From positions 1 through 64,000 of the forward strand of contig NZ_JABCPZ010000008.1 in NCBI RefSeq assembly GCF_013283785.1: a DNA stretch of 64,000 nucleotides, written 5' to 3'. Made by a program: the position numbers and the translations under genes. Source of the DNA: Nonomuraea antri (lineage in GTDB: Bacteria > Actinomycetota > Actinomycetes > Streptosporangiales > Streptosporangiaceae). The notes beneath the pieces are model-generated. The model made no database searches. It was not told where the DNA came from and was given only the letters and a program-made list of their open reading frames with translations. Positions 33,058-42,326 of the stretch are shown here, piece by piece (positions within the stretch are counted from its first letter, which is position 1; each line of letters begins with the position of its first letter).

Positions 33058-34241
33058 CGCCGTCCCGGCTGGCCGCCCGCGACCTGCTCAGGGTCGGCCT
33101 GGCAGGGCTCCGGGTGCGGCGCGCCCGCGTGGCGCTGGCCTCGCTGGGCATCGCGATCGGCATCGCCACCATGGTCGCGGTCGTCGGCATCTCCTCCTCC
33201 AGCCAGGCCGACCTGCTGCGCAGGCTCGACGAGCTGGGCACCAACCTGCTCACGGTCAAGGCGGGCCAGACCCTGGCGGGCGCGGACGCCGAGCTGCCCG
33301 AGCCGTCGGTGTCCATGGTGAGCAGGATCGACGCCGTCCACACGGTGGCCGCGACCGGCGACCTGGAGCCGCACGTCTACCGCACCGACCGCGTCCCGGC
33401 CGACAGGACCGGCGGGATCTCCGTCCGGGCGGCCACGCTCGGGCTGCTGGAGACCGTGCAGGGCCGGGTGCGCGCCGGCTCCTGGTTCACCCCGGCCAGC
33501 GAGCGCTACCCCACCGTGGTGCTCGGCTCCCTGGCCGCGCGACGGCTGGGCGTCGGCGCCGCCGGCGCCCAGGTCTGGCTGGGCGGGCGCTGGTTCACCG
33601 TGCTCGGCGTGCTCGACCCGGTGCCGCTCGCCCCCGGCATCGACCGGGCGGCGCTGGTCGGTTGGACGGCCGCGCGCGACCTGCTGGCCTTCGACGGCCA
33701 CCCGACCACGCTGTACGAGCGTTCCACGCCCGAGTCGGTCGAGTCGGTCAGGAGCGTCCTGCCGCGGACGGTGAACCCGGAGTACCCGGAAGAGGTGACC
33801 GTCAGCCGTCCGTCGGACGCGCTGGCCGCGCGGGCCGCCACCGCGGGCGCCTTCACCAACCTGCTGCTCGGCCTGGGCGCCGTCGCGCTGCTGGTCGGCG
33901 GCGTGGGTGTGGCCAACACCATGGTCGTCTCCGTGCTCGAACGGCGCAGGGAGATCGGGCTCCGCCGGGCGCTCGGCGCCACCAGGGGCCACATCCGCGC
34001 CCAGTTCCTCGCCGAGTCGCTGCTGTTGTCCGGGCTCGGCGGCGTGGCCGGGCTGGCCCTCGGCACGCTGGTGACCTTCGGGTACGCGCTCGCCAACGGC
34101 CTGCCCACCCTGGTGCCGCCCTGGGCGGTCGGCGGCGGTCTGGCCGCGGTCGTGGTCATCGGCTCGCTGGCCGGGCTCTACCCCGCCGTACGGGCGGCCG
34201 GGCTCTCGCCGACGGTCGCGCTCAGCGCCTCAGGCCCCTGA
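33045..34241 (+). CDS. FtsX/MacB-type ABC permease
   Basis: 398 residues: one N-terminal membrane helix (about 25-48, ALASLGIAIGIATMVAVVGI), a large extracytoplasmic domain, and three C-terminal helices after residue 265 with the FtsX signature LERRREIGLRRALGATRGHIRAQFLAE. It forms the membrane channel for the ATPase just upstream. GTG at 33045 is chosen because GAGGAG lies six bases before it; it overlaps the ATPase end by 13 bases. Its 3' end overlaps the convergent pxpC gene by 12 bases. Confidence 0.92.
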   Translation: MVAVTPSRLAARDLLRVGLAGLRVRRARVALASLGIAIGIATMVAVVGISSSSQADLLRRLDELGTNLLTVKAGQTLAGADAELPEPSVSMVSRIDAVHTVAATGDLEPHVYRTDRVPADRTGGISVRAATLGLLETVQGRVRAGSWFTPASERYPTVVLGSLAARRLGVGAAGAQVWLGGRWFTVLGVLDPVPLAPGIDRAALVGWTAARDLLAFDGHPTTLYERSTPESVESVRSVLPRTVNPEYPEEVTVSRPSDALAARAATAGAFTNLLLGLGAVALLVGGVGVANTMVVSVLERRREIGLRRALGATRGHIRAQFLAESLLLSGLGGVAGLALGTLVTFGYALANGLPTLVPPWAVGGGLAAVVVIGSLAGLYPAVRAAGLSPTVALSASGP

Positions 34242-35090
34242 CCGGAGGCGGAAGCGCACCCGGTCGCCCGGGCGGAGCTGGGCGGCGATCGGCAGGTCCG
34301 CCGCGCGCACGACCCCGATCACCGGGTAGCCGCCGGTGGGCGGATGGTCGGCCAGGAACACGATCGGCTGGCCGCTCGGCGGCACCTGGATCGCCCCGGT
34401 CACCATGCCCTCACTGGCCAGCTCGCCGCGCCTGGCCCTGGTCAGCTCGGGGCCGCGCAGGCGTACCCCGACGCGGTTGCTGTCCTGGCTCACCTCGTAC
34501 GGCGCCGCGCACAGCGACTCCAGCGCGCCGGACGTGAACCAGTCGTCGCGCGGCCCGGGCAGCACCCGCAGCACGGCGGGCGGCGGCCCGGGCGGCGGCG
34601 CGAGGTCCACCGGGATGTCGGCGAGCCCGGCCACCGGGCCGACCGGCAGCAGCGTGCCCGCCCGCAGCGGCGGCGGGCCGAGACCCGACAGCGCGTCGGT
34701 GGACCTGCTGCCGAGCACCGGCTCGACCGCGACGCCGCCACGCACGGCGAGATAGGTGCGCAGCCCCCAACGGGGCACGCCGAAGCGCAGCTCCGCCCCT
34801 GCGGGCACCCAGCAGGGCACGCCCATCCCGGCGGCGACGCGCGCGCCGGTCAGCACGCCCAGCGGCGCCCCCGTCAGGGCGATCCAGGCCCCGGCCGGGA
34901 AACGCAGGCGCGCCCCGCCGAACGTCAGCTCGACGCCGGCCAGGTCCTCAGGGTTGCCCACCAGCCGGTTGGCCAGCCGCAGGCTCACCGGGTCGGCCGC
35001 GCCGGACCTCGGCACCCCCAGGTGGGCGTATCCGGGCCGGCCCAGGTCCTGCACGGTCGCGTACGGTCCTGGCGCGAGCACCTCGATCAT
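34230..35090 (-). CDS. pxpC: 5-oxoprolinase subunit PxpC (biotin-dependent carboxyltransferase-like)
   Basis: 286 residues. Family blocks are LAPGPYATVQDLGRPGYAHLGVP at the start, GAADPVSLRLANRLVGN, ELTFGGARLRFPAGAWIALTGA, and the C-terminal VPPSGQPIVFLADHPPTGGYPVIG. PxpC joins PxpB and PxpA to hydrolyse 5-oxoproline (pyroglutamate) to glutamate with ATP, recycling a damage product of glutamine. The gene is third in a tightly coupled pxpA-pxpB-pxpC operon (ATGA overlap with pxpB). Confidence 0.92.
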   Translation of the reverse strand: MIEVLAPGPYATVQDLGRPGYAHLGVPRSGAADPVSLRLANRLVGNPEDLAGVELTFGGARLRFPAGAWIALTGAPLGVLTGARVAAGMGVPCWVPAGAELRFGVPRWGLRTYLAVRGGVAVEPVLGSRSTDALSGLGPPPLRAGTLLPVGPVAGLADIPVDLAPPPGPPPAVLRVLPGPRDDWFTSGALESLCAAPYEVSQDSNRVGVRLRGPELTRARRGELASEGMVTGAIQVPPSGQPIVFLADHPPTGGYPVIGVVRAADLPIAAQLRPGDRVRFRLRSGA

Positions 35091-35728
35091 GCGCGCTCGA
35101 ACCGCACCCGGGTCCCCGGACGGAACGGCGACGGCGGATCGGCCGTCACGTCCCACACGCGCAGCGAGGTGCGCCCGATCAGCCGCCACCCGCCAGGCGA
35201 CGCCGACGGGTAGACCGCCGAGTAGGGCCCGGCCACCGCCACGGAACCGGCCGGCACCGAGGTGCGTGGCGTGTCGAGCCTGGGCACGTGCAGGCGCGGG
35301 TCGAGCCCGGTCAGATAGGCGAACCCGGGCGCGAACCCGAGCCAGCCCACCACCAGCTCGCGCCCGGTGTGCAGGGAGATCACCTCGTCGGCGGCGAGCC
35401 CGGCGTGCGCCGCCACGGATTCGAGGTCGGCGCCGTCGTAGACGACCGGGATCGTCACGGCCGCCCCGACGCCCTCCTCCCGCGGACCGGCGCCGCCGGC
35501 GGCGGCCAGGCAGTCGGCGGCCAGTCTGGCGCGCAGCCGCGCCAGATCGGCGCCCGGCGCCACCACCAGCACCGTCTCAGGCCCTGGCACGATGTCGGTC
35601 ACCCCGGACGGCCTGCGGGCCCGCAGCGCCGCGTGGAGGCGGTGCGAGAGCGCCAGCGAACCGGTCTCCACCAGCAGCGCGTGCTCGCCGGCCGCCCTGA
35701 TCACCGGCTCGCCCGCGACGGACGTCAC
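35087..35728 (-). CDS. pxpB: 5-oxoprolinase subunit PxpB (KipI-like)
   Basis: 213 residues of the allophanate hydrolase subunit 1/KipI type. Motifs include GVTDIVPGPETVLVV, TIPVVYDGADLESVAAHAGL, and the signature FAPGFAYLTGLDPRLHVPRLDTPRTSVPAGSVAVAG. In Bacillus the homologue is known as the kinase inhibitor KipI; within a pxpABC operon it is the ATP-using partner of PxpC. GTG start overlaps the pxpA stop by four bases and its stop overlaps pxpC, so the three subunits are made in step. Confidence 0.93.
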   Translation of the reverse strand: MTSVAGEPVIRAAGEHALLVETGSLALSHRLHAALRARRPSGVTDIVPGPETVLVVAPGADLARLRARLAADCLAAAGGAGPREEGVGAAVTIPVVYDGADLESVAAHAGLAADEVISLHTGRELVVGWLGFAPGFAYLTGLDPRLHVPRLDTPRTSVPAGSVAVAGPYSAVYPSASPGGWRLIGRTSLRVWDVTADPPSPFRPGTRVRFERA

Positions 35729-36480
35729 GTGAACGCCTGCAGGACCACCCCGGCCGCCAGCAGGTCGTTGCGCACGGCACGGGCCAGCCCGACCGCGTCA
35801 GGCGTGTCTCCGTGGACGCACAGGGACCGGGCGGACATAGGGACGGAACTCCCGTCAACGGCCGTCACGGAGCCTTCCACGGCCATCTGGAGCGCACGGG
35901 CGGACACCGCCACCGCGTCGTGCAGCACCGCCCCGGCCTGCCGGCGCGGGACGAGCGTGCCCTGCGGGGTGTAGGCGCGGTCGGCGAACGCCTCGTTCAC
36001 GGTGGTCACGCCCTCGGCCGCGGCCACCGCGTGCACCGCGGAGCCGGGCAGCGTGAGCACCGGCAGGCTCCTGTCGTAGTCGGCCACCGCCTCGATCACC
36101 GCCGCCGCCTGGACCTCGTCGCGGCAGATCCGGTTGTACAGGGCGCCGTGCGGCTTGACGTACGACACCCGCCCGCCCATCGCCCTGGCGATGCCGTCGA
36201 CGGCGGCGAGCTGGTAGAGCACCTCGGCGCACAGCTCCTCCGGCTCGACGTCCATCTCCCTGCGGCCGAAGTGCGCCAGGTCGCGGTAGGACACCTGGGC
36301 GCCGATCGCCACGCCCCGGTCGACCGCCGCCGCGCAGGTGCGCCTGATCGTCACCGGGTCGCCGGCGTGGAAGCCGCAGGCCACGTTCGCGCTCGTGACG
36401 ATGTCGAGCAGCGCGAGGTCGTCACCGAGCCGCCAGATGCCGAAGCCCTCGCCGAGATCCGCGTTGAGGTCGATCACCAT
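35725..36480 (-). CDS. pxpA: 5-oxoprolinase subunit PxpA (LamB/YcsF family)
   Basis: 251 residues. The family signature is complete: DLNADLGEGFGIW at the N-terminus, SANVACGFHAGDPVTI, GAQVSYRDLAHFGRREM, VSYVKPHGALYNRICRDE near residues 103-120, EAFADRAYTPQGTLVPRR and CVHGDTPDAVGLARAVR. It is the ring-opening subunit that works with PxpBC. First gene of the operon; no clear operator is seen in the 22-bp gap to the thioesterase gene upstream, so the operon may also be read from that gene's promoter. Confidence 0.95.
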   Translation of the reverse strand: MVIDLNADLGEGFGIWRLGDDLALLDIVTSANVACGFHAGDPVTIRRTCAAAVDRGVAIGAQVSYRDLAHFGRREMDVEPEELCAEVLYQLAAVDGIARAMGGRVSYVKPHGALYNRICRDEVQAAAVIEAVADYDRSLPVLTLPGSAVHAVAAAEGVTTVNEAFADRAYTPQGTLVPRRQAGAVLHDAVAVSARALQMAVEGSVTAVDGSSVPMSARSLCVHGDTPDAVGLARAVRNDLLAAGVVLQAFT

Positions 36481-36502
36481 GACCCCATCATGGCGTCAGT
36501 GG

Positions 36503-37273
36503 CTACCTCGGCGCGACGAACAACGTCTGACTCGCGGTGCCCACCTGTCCCTTCTCGTCGAAGAGCGCCGAGGTGGTCAGCCCGCGCCCGGCGGGGCCGA
36601 TGGCGGTGGCGGCGTCCAGGCAGATCCACTCGCTCACCGGGGCGCGGAACAGGGAGATGACCAGGTCCACGTTGACGAACAGGTGGGTCTGGAAGTCGAG
36701 GGCGAAACTGACCCCGTTGCCGCTGTCGGCGAACAATGCCAGGCGTTCCAGCGGGGTGATCTCCTCGCCGTCGACCAGCGGGACGGTGACCCTGCCCCAG
36801 ACGGTGGCCGGGCCGAGCCCCATCGGCTCGCCCTTGACGAACCGCCAGTCGAGCGCGCGCCCGTAGCCGAACCCGGAGGCCAGCCACGAGTCGCCGGCGT
36901 CGGCGGGACGCGGCGGCACCGGCGCGGGCGGCTCTGGCGCGGCGGTCGACGGCGTCTGCGCGGTGCGGATGCGCCAGGCGGTCGCCCTGGCGAACTCCCG
37001 CCCGCCCGCGCGCACGCTCGCGGTCAGGCACTGCACGCGCTTGCCGTCGCGGATCACCTCGGCGCCGATCTCCAGCTCCCCGATGGGGACGGGCGCGAAC
37101 ACCTCCACCGCCAGCCGCGACAGCTCCAGCCCAGGACGCGGCTCCGCGCGGGCCAGCTCGTGCAGGATCAGCGCGGTGACCGGGCCCATGTGCTGGGTGC
37201 CCGGATCCCATGGACCCTGCGTGTGCTCCGATGCCAGGTAACGTCCCGCGGCCAGGCGGGTGTACATCGCCAT
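36503..37273 (-). CDS. Acyl-CoA thioesterase family protein (double hotdog, TesB-like)
   Basis: 256 residues forming two hotdog folds. The N-terminal one (about 1-115) has GRYLASEHTQGPWDPGTQHMGPVTALILHELA and FAPVPIGELEIGAEVIRDGKRVQ; the C-terminal one has VWGRVTVPLVDGEEITPLERLALFADSGNG and DLVISLFRAPVSEWICLDAAT. Mycobacterial and actinobacterial relatives act on acyl-CoA thioesters. The start ATG at 37273 lies directly at the end of a TAGAA-N5-TTCTA dyad, the same design as the dehalogenase gene at 19100, so the mRNA may be leaderless and both genes may share a regulator. It overlaps the region just after the stop of the 522-aa gene. Confidence 0.85.
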   Translation of the reverse strand: MAMYTRLAAGRYLASEHTQGPWDPGTQHMGPVTALILHELARAEPRPGLELSRLAVEVFAPVPIGELEIGAEVIRDGKRVQCLTASVRAGGREFARATAWRIRTAQTPSTAAPEPPAPVPPRPADAGDSWLASGFGYGRALDWRFVKGEPMGLGPATVWGRVTVPLVDGEEITPLERLALFADSGNGVSFALDFQTHLFVNVDLVISLFRAPVSEWICLDAATAIGPAGRGLTTSALFDEKGQVGTASQTLFVAPR

Positions 37274-37287
37274 AGAAGAAGATTCTA
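37273..37287 (-). promoter_or_regulatory. TAGAA-N5-TTCTA dyad touching the thioesterase start codon
   Basis: On the minus strand TAGAATCTTCTTCTA ends on the A of the ATG, matching the element at 19100-19114 in sequence (12 of 15 bases or better) and in exact placement. TAGAAT (37282-37287) can be a -10 box. Its far end overlaps the last codons of the upstream 522-aa gene. Confidence 0.6.
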
Positions 37288-38853
37288 GATCTCGTCCGGG
37301 ATGTCCGCGATGTCGTCGAGGGCCGCGGCCAGTTCGTCCGGGTCGCCGCCGATGCGCTCGGCGATCTCGATCAGCACGTGCAGCACGTCGTGGCGGTCGT
37401 GGCCCAGGTCGAGCAGGCGCTGGGCGGCCTCCCAGAGCTGCGGCGGGTCGCCGTCCCACAGCCGGGTGGCGATCTCCTCGTGCCAGGCCAGGTGCTCCTG
37501 GTCGATCAGGCCGCCGTGGTCGATCTCCAGCAGCGTGCGCCGGTCGGCCTGGTCGGCCGGGTCGAGCTTGTCGAGGTCGATGCCGTTGTGCACGCCCTGC
37601 AGGTACGGGAACGCGAACACCCGCCTGGCCAGCGCGGACAGGTCGCCGTCCGGCAGCAGCCGCTCCAGCAGCGGCCGGTCGAGACCGAACGACGTCGGGT
37701 CGCGGTAGGCCTCGGGGAACTTGCCGGTGGCCTCCCACACCGCGTCGAGCGTGGCCTTGAGCCCCTGCTCGGGCAGGCCGGTGCGGTGCGCGGCGAAACG
37801 CACCCACGCCGACAGCACGTGCGGCATGGCCTCCTGCTCGGCCTCGCTCAGCATGACCTTGCGCGGCAGCCAGTCGAGCAGGAACGTCTCGCACTTGGTC
37901 GGGCTGACCCGAAGCGGACGGCTGAAGTCCTGCTCGCAGCCGTAGCCGATGATGTGGTCGGCGCAGCGCGAGGCCGCCGACGGGTCGGACAGGTGCTCGG
38001 CCGCGTCGGAGGCCAGGAACTCGGCCGCGAGCATGGCCCGGCGCTCCCTGCTGTAGGGCGCCTCGATGCGCAGCGGCGCCGGACGCTTGCGGCCCGGCGG
38101 CAGCGCCTTCAGCCTGGCGCGGGCGAAGGCGTGGTAGGCGCTGTAGCTCTCGCTGACCGGCGGCGGGGTCTTGGGCTCCCTGGTGGCCTTCATGGCCGAT
38201 TCGAGCAGCGCCCTGGCCTGCTGCGGCTCGATCTCCTCGAACAGCAGCATCGGGTTGCCCGCCGCCTCGGCGCGCGCCTGTTCGAGCAGCTTGTCGACCT
38301 GGGACGACACCCAGGCGTCACGCGCCATGCCGGACATATTGTAGTCGACCACCACGACCAGCGCGTGCCTGTCGGCGCCAGGCTCGCCGATCGCGGGGCC
38401 CGCGCCCTCGGCGTTCCTGTAGGCGAACGTGCAGATCACGGTGTCCTGGTCGCCGTAGGCGTCGCGGGAGACGTAGCAGCCGGTCGGCTTGACCGCGCCC
38501 ACCCGGTCGGCCCAGCCCGGCCTGGCCACGCCGGACTCCATCATCGCCAGCGCCGCGCCCTCGGCCTTGGCGCCCTGGCGCGCGGTGCCGAGGTAGGCCA
38601 GGCAGATCAGCAGCGTGAGCGACGCCGGCGTGCCCGCCTTGGCGGCGTAGTCGACCAGCCCTTCGCCCAGCACCTGCTCGACGTCGCCGCCCCGGACCCG
38701 CCTGCCCCACCAGGCGCCGATCATGTCGGACACCATCAACTCCGCGTCGAGTGGGCTGCGCACGGCGAGCAGCTCGCGGGCCGCCTGCACCATCTCCTTG
38801 AACACGTCGTCGGGCGGGGTGCTCTCCCGGGGATCTCGTCGGTGTCGGCGCAC
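37285..38853 (-). CDS. Uncharacterised 522-aa protein
   Basis: 522 residues without signal peptide or membrane helices; presumably cytoplasmic. I do not recognise a named family over the full length. Visible features: an N-terminal helical part with DAELMVSDMIGAWWGRRVRGG, a middle section VVVDYNMSGMARDAWVSS near residue 170, a cluster of Cys/His residues (SRCADHIIGYGCEQDF, about 285-300), and an acidic C-terminus HLAWHEEIATRLWDGDPPQ and DLGHDRHDVLHVLIEIAERI that recalls the small DUF1841-type domain. Codon use is normal for the region. The plain SEC-C-like or metal-binding reading of the C-terminus is only a guess. Confidence 0.75.
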   Translation of the reverse strand: MRRHRRDPRESTPPDDVFKEMVQAARELLAVRSPLDAELMVSDMIGAWWGRRVRGGDVEQVLGEGLVDYAAKAGTPASLTLLICLAYLGTARQGAKAEGAALAMMESGVARPGWADRVGAVKPTGCYVSRDAYGDQDTVICTFAYRNAEGAGPAIGEPGADRHALVVVVDYNMSGMARDAWVSSQVDKLLEQARAEAAGNPMLLFEEIEPQQARALLESAMKATREPKTPPPVSESYSAYHAFARARLKALPPGRKRPAPLRIEAPYSRERRAMLAAEFLASDAAEHLSDPSAASRCADHIIGYGCEQDFSRPLRVSPTKCETFLLDWLPRKVMLSEAEQEAMPHVLSAWVRFAAHRTGLPEQGLKATLDAVWEATGKFPEAYRDPTSFGLDRPLLERLLPDGDLSALARRVFAFPYLQGVHNGIDLDKLDPADQADRRTLLEIDHGGLIDQEHLAWHEEIATRLWDGDPPQLWEAAQRLLDLGHDRHDVLHVLIEIAERIGGDPDELAAALDDIADIPDEI

Positions 38854-38981
38854 GCCCTCACTCTCTCGTATTCCAGGCGGAAACGGTGCGTAGAACGCGG
38901 CCTGGTGACCCCGATGTTATCGGGGAGGTGGTGGCGGAGGCACGCTTCCCGCGCGCCGTCCTGTAGGGGTCGAGCGGGGAC

Positions 38982-39206
38982 TCAGCGGGGACTTCGCGGC
39001 GGAGGCGCGGAGTTCACGATCGCGAGCAGGTGCTCACGGGCGATGCGTTCGACGATCTCGGGTGTCGCCTTGATGCCGAGATGCTGCGCGCACGCGCACG
39101 CATCGGCCACACAGCGGTCGATGGTGTCCACGGGCACGGTCAGGAACTCTTCGGTCAGCCGGAGACTGACCGGCTCCCTGAGGAAGCGTGTGGCCAGAGC
39201 GAGCAT
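38982..39206 (-). CDS. 74-aa helical protein, possible three-helix-bundle dimerisation domain
   Basis: ATG at 39206 is preceded by AGAGGAA about eight bases upstream and gives a 74-residue, largely helical protein: TRFLREPVSLRLTEEF, VPVDTIDRCVADACACAQHLG, TPEIVERIAREHLLAIV. The spacing resembles small three-helix-bundle dimerisation domains found alone or fused to regulators in actinobacteria, but this is a low-certainty match. A longer in-frame start exists 24 codons upstream without a ribosome site. It is transcribed divergently from the HhH-GPD gene. Confidence 0.6.
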   Translation of the reverse strand: MLALATRFLREPVSLRLTEEFLTVPVDTIDRCVADACACAQHLGIKATPEIVERIAREHLLAIVNSAPPPRSPR

Positions 39207-39372
39207 AGATGTGAAATTCCTCTGGACGCCCAGGGGCAAACCCCCAGGAAAGTATGCAGGGCGACTTGCGCTCCCCATTTCATCTTTTCTCGGGCGCGTG
39301 TCAACCCTCCGAAGAGCCTGTGTTCACTTCACGATTCGCTCTCCCGGAGGGCTTTCGTGCGAAGCTGTTCCC

Positions 39373-39942
39373 ATGCGCATCCAGCTCGCCCAGCGGAGCG
39401 AGGCCGACGAGTTGCTCGGCCGCAGCCCGCTCGCCCTGCTCGTCGGCATGCTGCTCGATCAGCAGATCCCGATGGAGTGGGCGTTCACGGGCCCGCACAC
39501 CATCTCGCAGCGCCTCGGTCACGACCTCACCGCCGAGGAGATCGCCTCCTACGACCCCGAGGCGTTCGCCGCACTGCTCGCCGAGAAGCCGGCCGTGCAC
39601 CGCTATCCGAAGTCCATGGCGGCCCGCGTCCAGCAACTGGCTGCGTACCTGGTCGAACAGTACGACGGTAAGCCGGAGCTGATCTGGACCGAGGCCGCCG
39701 ACGGCAAAGAGTTGCTGAAACGACTCATGGCCCTGCCGGGATACGGCAAGCAGAAGGCCCAGATCTTTTTGGCATTGCTGGGCAAGCAGCTGGGGGTCGA
39801 GCCGACAGGCTGGCGGGAGGCCGCGGGTCCCTACGGCGAGGAAGGGTCCTTCCGTTCGGTCGCCGACGTGGTCGACACCGACAGCCTGGGGCGCGTCAGG
39901 GCCGCCAAGCAGGAGGCCAAGAAGGCGGCCAAGGCCCGATAG
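39373..39942 (+). CDS. HhH-GPD-type base-excision repair protein
   Basis: 189 residues. LLVGMLLDQQIPMEWAFTGP near residues 22-41 is the conserved helix of this actinobacterial HhH-GPD subfamily, and LMALPGYGKQKAQIFLALLGKQ (about 120-141) is the helix-hairpin-helix DNA-binding motif. The C-terminus is lysine/alanine-rich (EAKKAAKAR). Related proteins remove damaged bases from DNA; the lesion is not known for this subfamily. The family's catalytic Asp position is not obvious, so enzymatic activity should not be assumed. Confidence 0.82.
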   Translation: MRIQLAQRSEADELLGRSPLALLVGMLLDQQIPMEWAFTGPHTISQRLGHDLTAEEIASYDPEAFAALLAEKPAVHRYPKSMAARVQQLAAYLVEQYDGKPELIWTEAADGKELLKRLMALPGYGKQKAQIFLALLGKQLGVEPTGWREAAGPYGEEGSFRSVADVVDTDSLGRVRAAKQEAKKAAKAR

Positions 39943-40041
39943 CGGGCGCAGTAGCCTGATCTTGCTGCGCGACGTGGAGCGACTTTGACAGGATGCGTTC
40001 ACCCCAATGATCAGCTCAGGCGACAAGGCGAGGACGACCGC

Positions 40042-40089
40042 GTTGACGACAGTGTTGACGACCACGTTGACGACAACGCTGACGACAGG
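40042..40089 (+). repeat. Four 12-bp tandem repeats (GTTGACGACNNN) upstream of the phosphatase gene
   Basis: Units begin at 40042, 40054, 40066 and 40078: GTTGACGAC followed by three variable bases, the last with GCTGACGAC. The block lies about 145 bases before the ATG at 40233, in a 290-bp gap that otherwise shows no gene. TTGAC recurs in every unit and resembles a -35 box, so the array could be a multi-copy promoter or protein-binding site. Confidence 0.6.
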
Positions 40090-40232
40090 GCGGCGGCAGG
40101 GGCTTCCTTCCGCACCTGCCCATCGCCGATGATGTACTGCAGAATCCGGTCGCCCGGAGCTGCGCTACGCCGATACACAGTTATGGAGATGTGCCGCGTG
40201 GGAGACCCTGGCACGCGACGGAGGTGCCGACC

Positions 40233-42326
40233 ATGAGCGCCGAGACCTCCGTTCCCCGTCCCCGGGAGTCGGATGTGGACATCTCAGACTCCGCCCTCAT
40301 CAAGGGCCTGCTGTCGGAGGCGGAGTTCGCCTTCGCGTTCTTTGACGCCGATGGCCGCATCCAGCGGGTCAACGACGTGTTCAGCGACGTCGTCAACGTG
40401 CCCGCCGACCGGCTGGTCGGGCGCACGCCGGTCGAGGCGCTCGCCGCCGACCTGGGCCAGATCATGACCCACGCGGCCCAGGCCGTCATGGAGAGCGACG
40501 CCCCGGTCACCGAGGGCCGCGTCCGCGTGCGCTCCGCCGAGGGCGACACGCGGCACTGGTCGCTGTCGTTCTCGCCGGTCCACGACGACGCCGGCGAGCT
40601 GCGCGCGATCGCGCTCGTCGGCCTCGACGTCACCGAGCGCAGCCAGACCGAGGAGGCGCTGCGGCGCAGCGAGGAGCGCTACCGCTCGCTGGTCGAGGCG
40701 CAGTCCCAGCTCGTCTGGATCACCTCGCCCACCGGCGCGGTGACCGAGGACGCCGCCCAGTGGCGCGCCATCACCGGCCAGGGCCTGGAGGAATACCTGG
40801 CCAACGGCTGGCTCGACGTCGTGCACCCCGAGGAGCGCCAGCACACCGAGGAGGCGTGGCGCGAGGCGCTGCGCGGCCGGACCATGTTCGAGTGGAACTA
40901 CCGGGTCCGCACCCGGGCCAGCGGCTACCGGCACTTCGAGGTGCGCGCCGTGCCGATCATCAGGCACGGCAGGGTGGTCGAGTGGGTCGGCGCGAACACC
41001 GACGTCACGCCGCAGCGCGAGGCCGAGGAGATGCGCGGCAGGCTGACCGACCAGCTCGGCGCCGCCGCCCTGCGCACCGCCAGGCTGCAGGGCGCCACCG
41101 CGCTGCTGGCCGAGGCGCTCACGGTCGAGCAGGTGGTGCAGGTCATCATCGACGTGGGCCGCACCGCGCTGGCCGCCGACCGTTCGGCCGTCGCGCTGCT
41201 CGACACCGACCGCGCCGCGCTCAAGCTGGTCAACGGCGAAGGCATCCCCGAGGCGTCCGGCGCGTCGGGCGAGGAGATCCCGCTGCAGTCGTCCAGCGTG
41301 ATGACGATCGCGGTCAACAGCCGCAGACCGGTCTTCGCCGAGTCGCCGGACAGCCTGAAGTCGCAGCTCCTGGAGGCGGGCGGCGACGAGGAGGTGCTGG
41401 CCAACTACCTGGCGGGCAGCGACGAGCGGGCCTGGGTGGGCCTGCCCCTGCTGGCGGCCGGGCGGGCGCTCGGCGCGCTGCGCTTCTCGTTCACCAGACC
41501 GCAGAAGATCTCCCAGGAGGACGGCGTCTTCCTGGAGGCGCTGGCCGGGCAGTGCGCGCTCGCCGTCGAGCGGGCCACGCTGTTCGAGCGCGAGCACCGC
41601 ACCGCCGAGACCCTGCAGCGCAGCCTGCTGCCCGACCGCCTGCCCGTGGTCAAGGGCCTGGTGCTGGCCCAGCGCTTCCGCTCGGGCAGCCGCCACGTGC
41701 AGGTCGGCGGCGACTGGTACGACGCGTTCGTCCTGCAGGACGGGCGCGTGGCGGCCGTCGTGGGCGACGTCATGGGCAAGGGCGTCAAGGCGGCCGCCGG
41801 CATGGGCCGCATCCGCAACGCCATGCGGGCGCTGGCGCTGACCAACCCGCCGCCCGCGGCCGTGCTGACCGGGCTCGACCGGGTCTTCGAGGCCACCGAG
41901 GAGGAAGAGCAGGTCACGACGCTGGCGTACATGGTCGTCGAGCCCGTCACCGGCGAGGGCACGCTGGCGCTGGCCGGCCACCCGCCGCCCGTGCTGGTCT
42001 CTCCGCAGGGCACGGCGATCCTCTGCGACGCCGAGCCGGGCACTCCGCTGGGCTGGCCGACCAGCCGAAGGCAGTTCCGGTTCGTGGTGCCGCCCGGCCA
42101 TACCGCCGTGCTCTACTCCGACGGACTCGTGGAGAACAGGAAGCGCGGACTGGATGCCGGACTCGCGGAGCTTTGCAGTGTTGTGACCGAAGCGCCACCT
42201 GAGGTGGTGAGTAGTCCGCACATGCTGCTGGACTTCCTGGTTGACCGGATGTTGTCGGGATATGAACAGGATGATGACGTTACCGCGCTCGCGATTCACG
42301 TTCCGCCGGCCACGAAGAGTGACTGA
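40233..42326 (+). CDS. PAS-PAS-GAF-SpoIIE (PP2C) serine phosphatase
   Basis: 697 residues. Domain order: PAS 1 (about 20-140, [20 protein letters not shown]), PAS 2 with its C-terminal motif (about 150-270, [21 protein letters not shown]), GAF (about 290-450), and a C-terminal PP2C/SpoIIE phosphatase (about 470-690) with [37 protein letters not shown] and [12 protein letters not shown], which give the metal-binding aspartates. Such proteins dephosphorylate anti-anti-sigma factors in response to a small-molecule or redox signal. ATG at 40233 has GGAGGT upstream. No anti-sigma or antagonist gene is adjacent, so its partner is elsewhere. Confidence 0.92.
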   Translation: MSAETSVPRPRESDVDISDSALIKGLLSEAEFAFAFFDADGRIQRVNDVFSDVVNVPADRLVGRTPVEALAADLGQIMTHAAQAVMESDAPVTEGRVRVRSAEGDTRHWSLSFSPVHDDAGELRAIALVGLDVTERSQTEEALRRSEERYRSLVEAQSQLVWITSPTGAVTEDAAQWRAITGQGLEEYLANGWLDVVHPEERQHTEEAWREALRGRTMFEWNYRVRTRASGYRHFEVRAVPIIRHGRVVEWVGANTDVTPQREAEEMRGRLTDQLGAAALRTARLQGATALLAEALTVEQVVQVIIDVGRTALAADRSAVALLDTDRAALKLVNGEGIPEASGASGEEIPLQSSSVMTIAVNSRRPVFAESPDSLKSQLLEAGGDEEVLANYLAGSDERAWVGLPLLAAGRALGALRFSFTRPQKISQEDGVFLEALAGQCALAVERATLFEREHRTAETLQRSLLPDRLPVVKGLVLAQRFRSGSRHVQVGGDWYDAFVLQDGRVAAVVGDVMGKGVKAAAGMGRIRNAMRALALTNPPPAAVLTGLDRVFEATEEEEQVTTLAYMVVEPVTGEGTLALAGHPPPVLVSPQGTAILCDAEPGTPLGWPTSRRQFRFVVPPGHTAVLYSDGLVENRKRGLDAGLAELCSVVTEAPPEVVSSPHMLLDFLVDRMLSGYEQDDDVTALAIHVPPATKSD

